A stretch of 64,000 nt of DNA from Haematobia irritans (GCF_050003625.1 NC_134400.1:61752241-61816240); one strand, 5' to 3'; shown: positions 38,510 through 47,970, numbered from the stretch's first letter. Numbers and translations: made by a program. Notes: generated by a model not told the origin, from the letters alone.

Positions 38510-39950
38510 TATACACATAAAATAAAACTAATTTACTTCGTATTATCCTCAACGATTCGTAGGAGTTTTCCAAATATCAGGAGTTTTTATTGAAAGTCAA
38601 TTAGTTTAAAATTAACATCACAAAGGTGGACAGCCCCCAAATGTGGATAAAATTGAGGCAACCGTGACCGTTCACTTCTGAGAAGTTTTAGTGTACATAT
38701 AAATCTTATAAATTAAAAAATAAAACTGGACATCACGACACAAATTCTATAGTTAATCACAGTTAAAAATATTACAGGACAAAACATGCTGATACTGTTG
38801 TATATGGAGATTGATTCAAAGGAAAAATTCAACTACTGATGAAAAATGCAGTTCCATTAAACTGAAGCGTTCGATTTCAATGGTTTCTATAGCAGTTTAT
38901 AGAATTAATTATATTTATATAGATTCCTATATATGGAGTTTAATTCGCTTTTTTGTTGTGTTGTTTATGCCAAATGCACCTAAGGAACAAGTGAAGTAGA
39001 CAATTAATATCTTTTGAGATTGTTATCAATTCAATCTTCTAGACTAACCAAAGAACAAAAACCATACACAATACAGAGAAAAACAAACTGACATGTTAAG
39101 AAAGACGATTGCAGACTTCACATCGATTAGTCATAAATAAAAAAGGTTTTTGTCTACCGTCTTAGGTACACAAGAAATTCTACCTTTTGTGGACCCTTTC
39201 CTTTGAGTACAATGTGTTCCGATGCTCACCAAAAAGGAGATGTTTAACTCATAATGGCGCAACAATCCCATACTTTGTTGGTTATTTCGTGTTACACTGA
39301 AGATCAAATGTATGCGAACACTAGTGTTGGCAACATATTTATTGTGTTCCTTTATTTTACTTGTATTTAGTAACAGTTGTAAATGAGGGAAATATCAACA
39401 ATGTTTCCACTGTGAAAAATTTTATGAAATGGTAAACATTATAGATGCTAAATTTCAGCTAGGAACGGTCATCTATTAATGTGAAAATTGATTGGTAAAA
39501 GTAAGACTGATAGTTTTAGTTTTAAATTATGTTGTCGAACCAATACACCCGCCAATTTTACATTATCATCAAAGTTCGATAATCGCAATCGATTCGTCTG
39601 TAAAAAATAACATTCACAACACACTGGTGACCCTGTGGCGGTAACATTAACCATTATTTAAATTTCGAAAGTCAAATTCGACTTGAAGTATACATTATAT
39701 TATGTTTCACGTAAAATGTGCCTGCTAAAATATATATTATTTAAATACATCTTGGTCTTTTAGTTTTTAATCCTATGCTTGAATACATTTTGCTTTGTAG
39801 CCAAGATAAAACCCATCGAATTTCAGGACGATTTCAAGAAAATTGAAGATTTTCTTATTATTGAGGACAAATGGATCACAATTCAATAGAATTTTAATTT
39901 TTATATGTAATGATCCCCATTTTAAAATCGAAACTCCTAACTTAATAAAC
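38510..39950. other. AT-rich stretch, no recognisable gene
   Basis: No repeat family or domain was recognised. The small frames at 38811-38999, 39469-39654 and 39773-39955 are unsupported. Confidence 0.4.
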
Positions 39951-40764
39951 AACAAGTAAGGAAAGTCTAAAGTCGGGCGGGGCCGACTATATTATACCCT
40001 GCACCACTTTGTAGATCTAAATTTTGCGATACATCCGTCAAATATTTATTTATGATTTATCGCTCGATATATATGTATTAGCTGTTTAGGAAAATCAGAG
40101 TCATTTTTACAACTTTTCGACTAAGCAGTGGCGATTTTACAAGGAAAATGTTGGTATTTTGACCATTTTTGTCGAAATCAGAAAACATATATATGGGAGT
40201 GTGAGGTTTCACAAAATATTGGGTATACGCTAGTATAGTATAGGATACTGTAGTAAGAACTATTTAATAAAAATCAATTTAAATTCAGTACGTTTGCAAC
40301 GTTGACATAGATTTTAAATTTCAATTGTATTGAATAGAAAAATTTGTTTTCAATAAGTTCAATTTCTGTGCTTGATTGCTTTCAAAAAAAAAAAAAAATC
40401 CAAAGAAGAAACAATCAAACTGGACTCATCATTAATAATATTAACAATAGAGCTTATTGGTGAGTTAAAATACGAAAACGGGATGTATAAAATTATAAAA
40501 TTGTGACGCCGAAAGTCACGCTGATCGTTTTCGACCCCACATTCTAATTTGAATTTGCTACCATTTTTTTTTAGTTATATGTATTATATAATATATTGGA
40601 ATTCTTTTGTTTTTTATTAATGAATTAAAATTTTGTTAAATTGAATTGAATTAGACTTATGGATTAAATTTTAAGTTAGTACCCTACAAGCTAGAGTAAG
40701 TAAGTAAAGTAGACTAATATAATATAAAAGGTGACCATCACCTATTACGTCTGCTGGTGAAACG

Positions 40765-40800
40765 TATAAAAGGAAAGGCAGTGTGTGACATGGGGTCAGT
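40765..40800 (+). promoter_or_regulatory. LTR core promoter (TATA box plus initiator)
   Basis: TATAAAAGG at 40765 lies 33 bp upstream of the A in GGTCAGTTGG (40798), which fits the fly initiator TCAGTT at normal spacing. The 3' LTR has the same elements at 45241-45276. Pol II transcription of the element should start here. Confidence 0.75.
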
Positions 40801-40880
40801 TGGACGACAGCAACCAAGGAGGCAACATCGACACGGTGAGTAAAGGGTGGCATATCAGTAACTATTGTAGACCGTATTGA

Positions 40881-41720
40881 GTAGTGTGCTAGAGGAGAGT
40901 TGTCTCTCTAGTCCCTCCACACCTGTTCCCCCTTCTTACACTAGAGGAGAGTTGTCTCTCTAGCCATAAGCCCTCCTTTTCCTTTCTTTTCCCCCTTCTT
41001 ACACTAGAGGAGAGTTGTCTCTCTAGTCGTTAGTATTTCTCTCCCTTCTCCTTAACCTCCTTACACTAGAGGAGAGTTGTCTCTCTAGCCGTAAGTCCTC
41101 CTTTCCCTTCTTTTCCCCCTCTTACACTAGAGGAGAGTTGTCTCTCTAGCCGTAAGTCCTCCTTTCCCTTCTTTTCCCCCTCTTACACTAGAGGAGAGTT
41201 GTCTCTCTAGCCGTAAGTCCTCCTTTCCCTTCTTTCCCCCCTCTTACACTAGAGGAGAGTTGTCTCTCTAGCCGTAAGTCCTCCCTCCCTTCTCTTACCC
41301 TCTTACACTAGAGGAGAGTTGTCTCTCTAGCCGTAAGTCCTCCCTCCCTTCTCTTACCCCTCTTACACTAGAGGAGAGTTGTCTCTCTAGCCGTAAGTCC
41401 TCCCTCCCTTCTCTTACCCTTCTTACACTAGAGGAGAGTTGTCTCTCTAGCCGTAAGTCCTCCTGTCCCTTCTCTTACCCCTCTTACACAAGAGGAGAGT
41501 TGTCTCTCTAGTCGTAAGTTCCCCTTTCCTATCCCCCAAGCCGTTAGTCCTTATTACCATTCATTGTTTTCCCCTTACACTGGAGGAGAGTTGTCTCTCT
41601 AGTTGTAAGCTTTTTTTCCCTTTCCCCTTCTCACACTAGTGCCCGGTTCCTGCCGAATCCCTTAGCCTTACGTTCCCGTTCCTATACTGGAGGAGAGTTA
41701 TCTATCCAGTCGTGATCCCA
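40881..41720 (+). repeat. 13 tandem hairpin repeats in the LTR R region
   Basis: Thirteen copies of CTAGAGGAGAG-TTG-TCTCTCTAG, mostly about 60 bp apart, joined by pyrimidine-rich spacers (CCGTAAGTCCTCC, CTTCTTTTCCCC). Each copy folds as a 9-bp stem with one bulged G and a 4-nt loop. The last copy changes both stem sides (CTGG...CCAG), and the one before it has the G-U intermediate, which points to an RNA structure. The array lies downstream of the TATA/initiator, so it is transcribed at both ends of the RNA. Confidence 0.9.
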
Positions 41721-42039
41721 TGTCTACCGTACTTTCCCGTGGGGAGATTAGCCGCTCTGGACACGAACCATAATACCCACAGGCAATACACCACCAAAAC
41801 ATCCGGCGACCATCAAGTTTGAGGACCGCTGGGTCTCATTACGCCGTTGACCGCTGACAGACAATAGTATTAGTTTTCCACTCCGTTGTAAACATTCGTA
41901 ACCCAATAAACGCCATTGTTTCTTAAACCAAAACACCTGCCTTCTCGTTTTTCCACTGTCCACGAAAACTAATCTTTCTGTGACGTCACCTGGCCCCGTG
42001 AGCCTATCCCAGCTAAAGGGGGGAAACCCGTCGTTACAG

Positions 42040-42057
42040 TGGCGCCCGAGCAGGGAC
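42040..42057 (+). promoter_or_regulatory. Primer binding site (tRNA-Lys type)
   Basis: TGGCGCCCGAGCAGGGAC begins two bases after the 5' LTR end. It is complementary to the 3' end of a tRNA-Lys of the UUU class with one mismatch (a G where the usual Lys3-type site has A). Minus-strand DNA synthesis would start here. Confidence 0.85.
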
Positions 42058-42121
42058 AGTGAAAGCGAGCTAGGTTTTGAGTGAGAAATTAGGGTGGATA
42101 GCTGCGAAGGCGACGAGCAAC

Positions 42122-43264
42122 ATGCCTGGTGTATTGCGTACCGGCTGGGCGTACACACTGCGTCGGGAGGACCTTGTCAATTACCTAACTGAATTTCACT
42201 TGGACATCATGGGTAACGTGGAAGAACTCCGAAAGAGGTTTGTCCATTTCCTGGGCTCTGAACATGAGAAAGAGATACAGGAGAGACTGTTGGCAATCCA
42301 GGAAGAGCATGACCCCACCGGGAAGAAGTCACCAAATCCTAAGGCTCCGGTGAGAATTACGGTTACTGGAACCCAGACCAGCATGCATGATACGCCCACC
42401 GCGGAAACAAGAAAAGGCGAGGCGACATGGGAGCCGGGAAGTCAAAGAGATGACAGCCAACATAACGCGGCCCGTTCTAGCCCGACAGTCACGCAGGATT
42501 GGCGAACGGTGGCTGACCAGGTCCGGAAATGGGGAATCAAATACAGCGGCGACCGCGAACCCATGGAATTTATCGAACGAGTAGAGGAATTGGCCCAGAT
42601 GTACGAAGTCGAAGTGGATATGATCCCTAGGATGATGCCAGAGGTGTTGGAAGGCAAAGCATTGGTCTGGTTCCGGAACAACTTCACCACCGGGAAGTCG
42701 TGGCGAGTCTTCAAAGAAGAATTTTTACGATTCTTCCTTCCCACCCGGTATTTTGAACACTTGGAGGATGAGATCCGTAAAAGAAAACAGAAACCACGCG
42801 AGTCATTCAAGTGTTATGTCTTACACATGCAAAATCTTATGCGGCATAGCAATTACACAGAGGAACAAAAGGTTGAACGTATATTCCGCAACGCGCTCCC
42901 CGAATACCTATGGTATATCCGTCGTAGGGATTTCATCAGCTTACGAGAACTTATGGAAATGGCCGAGGATTTGGAAAGCCTTCCACCCATAATGGCTCCG
43001 GCGAGGGAACAACACCGAAGGATTGACCAGGATACAGATCCGGTAGAGCCAATCGATCCAAGAAATGCATGTCCACGATGCGGACAGAGTGGCCACCCGG
43101 TGTCACGCTGTCAGAACACACCAGTGCTTTTCTGTTGGGATTGCGGTCGCCTAGGGGTAAAAACGGTTCAGTGCTGTCGTCGGCGGCCGGGAAACGCCAG
43201 ACGGGCCCGCGACAGGCGCGGGGAAGCGGGCCCCTCACGTCACACCAACCCACGCATACAGTAA
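42122..43264 (+). CDS. gag: Gag polyprotein of the LTR element
   Basis: 380 residues from the first ATG in good fly context (GCAACATG). The open frame extends 15 codons upstream without an ATG. Residues about 12-44 (LRREDLVNYL...VEELRKRF) look like a SAP-type helix-extended-helix. Residues about 140-270 match the retrotransposon Gag capsid family, with WFRNN, SWRVFKEEFLRFF and ESFKCYVLHM. Nucleocapsid knuckle 1 at 317-330 is canonical CX2CX4HX4C. Knuckle 2 at 338-351 has Val where His is expected. The tail is basic (Arg-rich). Gag would form the cytoplasmic particle and package RNA. The frame is intact, and pro follows in the -1 frame with about 196 bp of overlap. Confidence 0.93.
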   Translation: MPGVLRTGWAYTLRREDLVNYLTEFHLDIMGNVEELRKRFVHFLGSEHEKEIQERLLAIQEEHDPTGKKSPNPKAPVRITVTGTQTSMHDTPTAETRKGEATWEPGSQRDDSQHNAARSSPTVTQDWRTVADQVRKWGIKYSGDREPMEFIERVEELAQMYEVEVDMIPRMMPEVLEGKALVWFRNNFTTGKSWRVFKEEFLRFFLPTRYFEHLEDEIRKRKQKPRESFKCYVLHMQNLMRHSNYTEEQKVERIFRNALPEYLWYIRRRDFISLRELMEMAEDLESLPPIMAPAREQHRRIDQDTDPVEPIDPRNACPRCGQSGHPVSRCQNTPVLFCWDCGRLGVKTVQCCRRRPGNARRARDRRGEAGPSRHTNPRIQ

Positions 43265-43860
43265 CGTCCATCCACGTGGAACCCTCCAAATTAGTGGCCG
43301 CAGTTAAGATTGGAGGACGTCTGGTGGATGCCACCATCGACACAGGAGCCACGACGTGCTTCGTCAGAGAAAACCTCGCCGAAGCCATAAGGGAAGGGAG
43401 TCGCCGTGTGTCATATGAGGCCAGTGTCACGTTAGCGAACGGATCCCAATGTCATGTACACCAAGCTGTTGAGACTGTCATTGAACTTGGAAACCGGCAT
43501 ATCCCCGTGAGGTTGTTAGTGTTGCCGGATGCTACGGAAGATCTGCTTCTGGGCCTAGATTTTTTAGCAGCGGGTGGAGCGCAGCTCACCTTAGCTGGAC
43601 TCTCCTGCTCTTTCGTTCCCACTGTTGGGTTGAACTCCGGAGCAGCCAATGCCGAATATCTTCGCCATGCCGGCACCGGAAGTGGGACCTCCGGGTCGTC
43701 CGAAGAAGGCCGCTACCTCCCACAGGACCATACTGCGAATTCTTCCACGGCTCCAGAGGCAGCTACCCCGCCGCAGCAAGTGGAAGTGACCTATCGCCCA
43801 GTTGCTCAGGAAAACATCGCTGGCCATCGTGTGGTAACAACCCCTCACAACCAACAATGA
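43069..43860 (+). CDS. pro: Retroviral-type aspartic protease (Pro)
   Basis: Up to 263 residues in the -1 frame relative to gag. The first ATG of this frame (43069) overlaps the Gag zinc knuckles, so expression as a Gag-Pro fusion by -1 frameshifting is likely. Residues 91-96 (DTGATT) are the active-site triad region, and 161-166 (LGLDFL) is the second conserved strand of retropepsins, which normally reads LGxDFL. The segment between them has the expected length for a single-domain protease that works as a dimer. The C-terminal 90 residues are Ser/Thr/Gly/Pro-rich with no RT motif. The stop TGA overlaps the ATG of the next frame (ATGA). Confidence 0.88.
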   Translation: MSTMRTEWPPGVTLSEHTSAFLLGLRSPRGKNGSVLSSAAGKRQTGPRQARGSGPLTSHQPTHTVTSIHVEPSKLVAAVKIGGRLVDATIDTGATTCFVRENLAEAIREGSRRVSYEASVTLANGSQCHVHQAVETVIELGNRHIPVRLLVLPDATEDLLLGLDFLAAGGAQLTLAGLSCSFVPTVGLNSGAANAEYLRHAGTGSGTSGSSEEGRYLPQDHTANSSTAPEAATPPQQVEVTYRPVAQENIAGHRVVTTPHNQQ

Positions 43861-44954
43861 CCGGTACGACAAAAGCCGCTCGCGCCCAGATGAGTAGTAA
43901 ACTTGACTCCTCCGAACAAACAATGAAGAGGGAAAGAAAAGCCAAATCCGCGTCGTCCAAAAAAGACACGAAATCGGGGAAATCTGGCCAGGAAAAGAGA
44001 GCCGACAAGGGGAAGCTGGTAGTACACACCAAGGCGTACTATAAAGAGAGATGGCAGATGCAGCAAGCCCGTTTAGCGGAACAGGAAGCAGCCATGAAAC
44101 CTTGCAGCGTTGTTATCCCCCGTCTGCCTATGCCACCCCAAACACCGTCGCTTAGACACGCTGGTACGAATGCCGACGAGGTGATTTGCATCTCATCTGA
44201 TGAAGAGGTTTCATATACGCCACCGCAAAGCCCTTCGCGACGAAACCCAAACCTGTCGCACATTCCGAAGACCCCTACACCGATCATGCCAGACAGTACT
44301 GTAGAGGCCCCGTCAGCCGCCCTCTGGTGCAGCGGTCCTGCGTACGATATGGGTTCCTGCCTTATGGACGATATATTGCTAGACGAGGAAATAGGCACTT
44401 TCCATTCTCCCCCACGAACTCCAAGGTACCACCGCCTAAGCCCCATTGATGAGCTGCTAGGCTATGGGGATATATCGCTAACGCCACCAGGGTTGCCGGG
44501 ACTTACTCATGTCGACATGACTCCATCACGCCAAGACGCACCGATGCTGGACGCTGAGATCGCGGACGTGAGGCCCTCTGGAACGGGCGTGGGTAGCGCG
44601 CACTGGGCATCGCCGCGCTATGGGACTTGGACTGCGTCAGAATCCGACATCGATGAGCCAACAACGCGATCCAACATAAGGCTGGAACCCACAAGGAAAG
44701 CTCGGTCCCCGATCGAAATACGCAGTGTAGTTGTCATTCCACCGCCCCGGGACGAGCCAGAGGTGGCATTTGAAACCCGCTTGGAGTTGAGTGAGGAGAT
44801 ACGACGGGAGTTGCAACCGTTCGTTAGAGACGCCGTTCAGCATCATGTTCCCCACACACAACAGAAGCGTTTGGCATGGATTCAAGGGCAGTGCTACCGC
44901 ATTTGCGTTGGCCGAAGAGGACAGATCATCGTCACCATCCCTGATCGAACGTAG
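43857..44954 (+). CDS. ORF3, 365-residue protein of unknown function
   Basis: Starts at an ATG overlapping the pro stop by four bases (ATGA), in good context (CAACAATG), and ends just before the polypurine tract. I do not recognise the family. Residues 20-55 are Lys/Arg/Ser-rich, like a nuclear localisation or RNA-binding tail. Residues 61-80 (YYKERWQMQQARLAEQEAAM) could form a helix. VICISSDEE at 109-117 matches a SUMO-interacting motif (hydrophobic core plus acidic Ser). Several TPP/SP/TPR motifs follow (TPPQSP, HSPPRTPR, LTPPGLPGL). The C-terminal 70 residues (EEIRRELQPFVRDAV... to CYRICVGRRGQIIVTIP) look folded. No signal peptide or membrane segment is seen, so it is not an envelope protein. 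It occupies the place where pol normally lies. Confidence 0.85.
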   Translation: MTGTTKAARAQMSSKLDSSEQTMKRERKAKSASSKKDTKSGKSGQEKRADKGKLVVHTKAYYKERWQMQQARLAEQEAAMKPCSVVIPRLPMPPQTPSLRHAGTNADEVICISSDEEVSYTPPQSPSRRNPNLSHIPKTPTPIMPDSTVEAPSAALWCSGPAYDMGSCLMDDILLDEEIGTFHSPPRTPRYHRLSPIDELLGYGDISLTPPGLPGLTHVDMTPSRQDAPMLDAEIADVRPSGTGVGSAHWASPRYGTWTASESDIDEPTTRSNIRLEPTRKARSPIEIRSVVVIPPPRDEPEVAFETRLELSEEIRRELQPFVRDAVQHHVPHTQQKRLAWIQGQCYRICVGRRGQIIVTIPDRT

Positions 44955-44959
44955 GCTGT

Positions 44960-44977
44960 CTTGGAAGGGGAGGGCAG
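44960..44977 (+). promoter_or_regulatory. Polypurine tract
   Basis: The purine-rich GGAAGGGGAGGGCAG lies directly before the 3' LTR, where plus-strand DNA synthesis is primed. Its presence shows the 3' internal end is intact despite the absence of pol. Confidence 0.85.
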
Positions 44978-46514
44978 TGTGACGCCGAAAGTCACGCTGA
45001 TCGTTTTCGACCCCACATTCTAATTTGAATTTGCTACCATTTTTTTTTAGTTATATGTATTATATAATATATTGGAATTCTTTTGTTTTTTATTAATGAA
45101 TTAAAATTTTGTTAAATTGAATTGAATTAGACTTATGGATTAAATTTTAAGTTAGTACCCTACAAGCTAGAGTAAGTAAGTAAAGTAGACTAATATAATA
45201 TAAAAGGTGACCATCACCTATTACGTCTGCTGGTGAAACGTATAAAAGGAAAGGCAGTGTGTGACATGGGGTCAGTTGGACGACAGCAACCAAGGAGGCA
45301 ACATCGACACGGTGAGTAAAGGGTGGCATATCAGTAACTATTGTAGACCGTATTGAGTAGTGTGCTAGAGGAGAGTTGTCTCTCTAGTCCCTCCACACCT
45401 GTTCCCCCTTCTTACACTAGAGGAGAGTTGTCTCTCTAGCCATAAGCCCTCCTTTTCCTTTCTTTTCCCCCTTCTTACACTAGAGGAGAGTTGTCTCTCT
45501 AGTCGTTAGTATTTCTCTCCCTTCTCCTTAACCTCCTTACACTAGAGGAGAGTTGTCTCTCTAGCCGTAAGTCCTCCTTTCCCTTCTTTTCCCCCTCTTA
45601 CACTAGAGGAGAGTTGTCTCTCTAGCCGTAAGTCCTCCTTTCCCTTCTTTTCCCCCTCTTACACTAGAGGAGAGTTGTCTCTCTAGCCGTAAGTCCTCCT
45701 TTCCCTTCTTTCCCCCCTCTTACACTAGAGGAGAGTTGTCTCTCTAGCCGTAAGTCCTCCCTCCCTTCTCTTACCCTCTTACACTAGAGGAGAGTTGTCT
45801 CTCTAGCCGTAAGTCCTCCCTCCCTTCTCTTACCCCTCTTACACTAGAGGAGAGTTGTCTCTCTAGCCGTAAGTCCTCCCTCCCTTCTCTTACCCTTCTT
45901 ACACTAGAGGAGAGTTGTCTCTCTAGCCGTAAGTCCTCCTGTCCCTTCTCTTACCCCTCTTACACTAGAGGAGAGTTGTCTCTCTAGTCGTAAGTTCCCC
46001 TTTCCTATCCCCCAAGCCGTTAGTCCTTATTACCATTCATTGTTTTCCCCTTACACTGGAGGAGAGTTGTCTCTCTAGTTGTAAGCTTTTTTTCCCTTTC
46101 CCCTTCTCACACTAGTGCCCGGTTCCTGCCGAATCCCTTAGCCTTACGTTCCCGTTCCTATACTGGAGGAGAGTTATCTATCCAGTCGTGATCCCATGTC
46201 TACCGTACTTTCCCGTGGGGAGATTAGCCGCTCTGGACACGAACCATAATACCCACAGGCAATACACCACCAAAACATCCGGCGACCATCAAGTTTGAGG
46301 ACCGCTGGGTCTCATTACGCCGTTGACCGCTGACAGACAATAGTATTAGTTTTCCACTCCGTTGTAAACATTCGTAACCCAATAAACGCCATTGTTTCTT
46401 AAACCAAAACACCTGCCTTCTCGTTTTTCCACTGTCCACGAAAACTAATCTTTCTGTGACGTCACCTGGCCCCGTGAGCCTATCCCAGCTAAAGGGGGGA
46501 AACCCGTCGTTACA
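44978..46514 (+). repeat. 3' LTR (1,537 bp)
   Basis: Same length and ends as the 5' LTR, with one base difference seen (45966 T versus 41490 A). AATAAA at 46381-46386 would serve for polyadenylation. The hairpin array lies at 45357-46196. The reverse frames 45147-45329 and 46224-46619 are LTR shadows. Confidence 0.95.
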
Positions 46515-47796
46515 AAATTGATATTTTTTTACAGTCTCGCATAATTTGAAAAATAACTTTATTAGCGGCTGTGGGTTTGTATCCCGCAGCCGTAGCACTT
46601 TTGAGAAATTTTCAATCAACTAGTACGAGACTCCGTATATCAATCGTATGGTGATTTAGATATTGTTGCTGGTTACAAAAAGGAATTTCAAAAATCGTGA
46701 CGAAAATTTGATTGAAGGAAATCTTCCTCTCGTCACAATTAATTTGTGTTACTAACTGCTGCGAGCGTCAAGCAACAGCTTATGTCCTAGTCCTCAAACC
46801 GGCTTATTGCATTGTCTAAAATTGGACCCCTAAATATAATATAATTGGAAATTTGAATGCTGGGTTTTATCTAGCTTAAATTATAGAAATTTCTTACTCC
46901 ATTAGTCTTTAATATTCTATTTTTTTATTTGAACCACGATATCAAGCGCTTGTCATCGTTGGATTATTATGTAAGTATTAATTTAATTTATTATCATTAG
47001 AAGAGAATTTTGTACACATCATTAAATATTTTATTCATTCACATATCATTATAATATAATACTTAGTTTAACTACTCATTTATAAAACCTAGAGACATAA
47101 TTATCTTGACCAACATTTATTTTGAATGGATTTAAAATTGTAATACAATCGATTTTATCATGAAGTTCTAAATTCCTTTTGTTTAGTTTTCTCGAAAGTG
47201 AATATGTGGAAGGATAGTTTTGTGGGCTGCCAAAAGTGTACTGTGGTCAGCTGTGGCAGGAAGGGTCGTAAGACTACTAGAGGAACGTTGAGTAACACCA
47301 TAATATTCCTCAAATAAATAAAATAAATTCAGTTACGCGGCGACACCTTAGTTCTTTTATTTTTTTAGTTTAAGCAGTTCGTGTCCTTCAAATGTTTTTA
47401 AGCTACCTAAAATCTTTTATGTTTTGTAACCGGACCCGGATATACCTTTTTAGGCAAGAACACCCCCATTTTGAACTGAGCACGGCTGGTATAATAGGTA
47501 GCAAAGTCCAGGAAAAGGGTATGATCGGTCGGAGAGTGGGTCGTTACAGGAGCTATATCTAAATCTGAACCGATTTCAACCAAATTTGGCATGCATAGCT
47601 ACAATGCTAATTCTACTCCCTGTGCAAATTCAAATTTCAATTAAATCGGAGTAAAAGATTGGCCACTGCGGTCATAGGAGTGTAAATCGGGCGAACGATA
47701 TATATGGGAGCAATATCTAAATCTGAACCGATTTCAATAAAATTTGGCACACTTGACTACACTACTAATTGTACTCCTAATGCAAAAAAGCCCATT

Positions 47797-47970
47797 TACC
47801 CATTAAAAGTATGAAAAAATCAAGTTATAAAAATTGAATTAAAATAACTTCCAGGGTAGTTAACATAAAGAACATCATTGGGAGTGCATCTTCTGGAAGT
47901 GCTTTTAAAGTTGTGCCTTTGGAAGAACCTCCAAATTTTTTATCAACCGATATTTCATCAACCGATATGC
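47797..47970 (-). mobile_element. J-family end fragment
   Basis: Contains AAAAGTATGAAAAAATCAAG, GAACATCATTGGGAGTGCAT and GGAAGTGCTTTTAAAGTTGT. These are the terminal 170 bp of the J type on the reverse strand, abutting the end of B2. Confidence 0.65.

Larger units (their letters stand above)
40502..42038 (+). repeat. 5' LTR (1,537 bp)
   Basis: Begins TGTGACGCC and ends CGTTACA. By eye it differs from the 3' LTR at one base (A at 41490, T at 45966). Proposed U3 is 40502-40797. R begins at the initiator A near 40798. A polyadenylation signal AATAAA is at 41905-41910. Most of the LTR is R sequence made of tandem hairpin repeats. Confidence 0.95.
40502..46514 (+). mobile_element. Young, pol-less LTR retrotransposon (gag-pro-ORF3)
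   Basis: A complete element of 6,013 bp with two 1,537-bp LTRs (TGTGACGCC...CGTTACA), 4-bp target duplication AAAT, tRNA-Lys-type primer binding site and polypurine tract. The internal 2.9 kb is almost filled by three intact frames: Gag, a DTG aspartic protease, and a protein of unknown function. There is no reverse transcriptase, RNase H or integrase in any frame. It must be non-autonomous, with replication enzymes supplied in trans. The gag and protease are of Ty3/gypsy type. Internal DNA is much richer in G+C than the surroundings. Near-identical LTRs and intact frames indicate recent insertion. Confidence 0.93.
40200..47548 (+). mobile_element. Solo LTR (about 1.33 kb) split by the inner LTR element
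   Basis: It starts TGTGAGGTTTCAC and ends GGGTCGTTACA, flanked by GGAG (40196-40199 and 47549-47552), a 4-bp target duplication in B2. Removing the inner element (40502-46514 plus one AAAT) leaves about 1,332 bp. A polyadenylation-like AATAAATAAAATAAA lies near 47313. No internal coding region or second LTR is present, so a solo LTR left by LTR-LTR recombination is most likely. Its last nine bases (GTCGTTACA) equal those of the inner LTR, which suggests related families. Confidence 0.75.
39951..47790 (+). mobile_element. B-family element B2, split by nested LTR elements
   Basis: The left end ACAAGTAAGGAAAGTC at 39951 is followed by the B1-like segment up to 40199. B sequence resumes at 47549 with the continuation AGCTATATCTAAATCTGAAC and one further partial unit up to about 47790. 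B1 (4600-4620) shows the uninterrupted junction ATATATGGGAGCTATAT. Confidence 0.8.

Noticed and set aside
40881..41720. Possible CRISPR array in the LTR
   Set aside because: Repeats are palindromic and evenly spaced, but the spacers are near-identical pyrimidine-rich sequence and the array occurs in both LTRs of a eukaryotic element.
41748..42158. Reverse frame of 136 residues crossing the LTR end (and the matching 46224-46619)
   Set aside because: It is the antisense of LTR sequence and is duplicated with the LTR. No domain is seen and the second copy continues into unrelated flank.
43857..44954. ORF3 as an envelope gene (errantivirus-like)
   Set aside because: No signal peptide, hydrophobic fusion segment or membrane anchor is visible. 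The protein is charged and proline/serine-rich.
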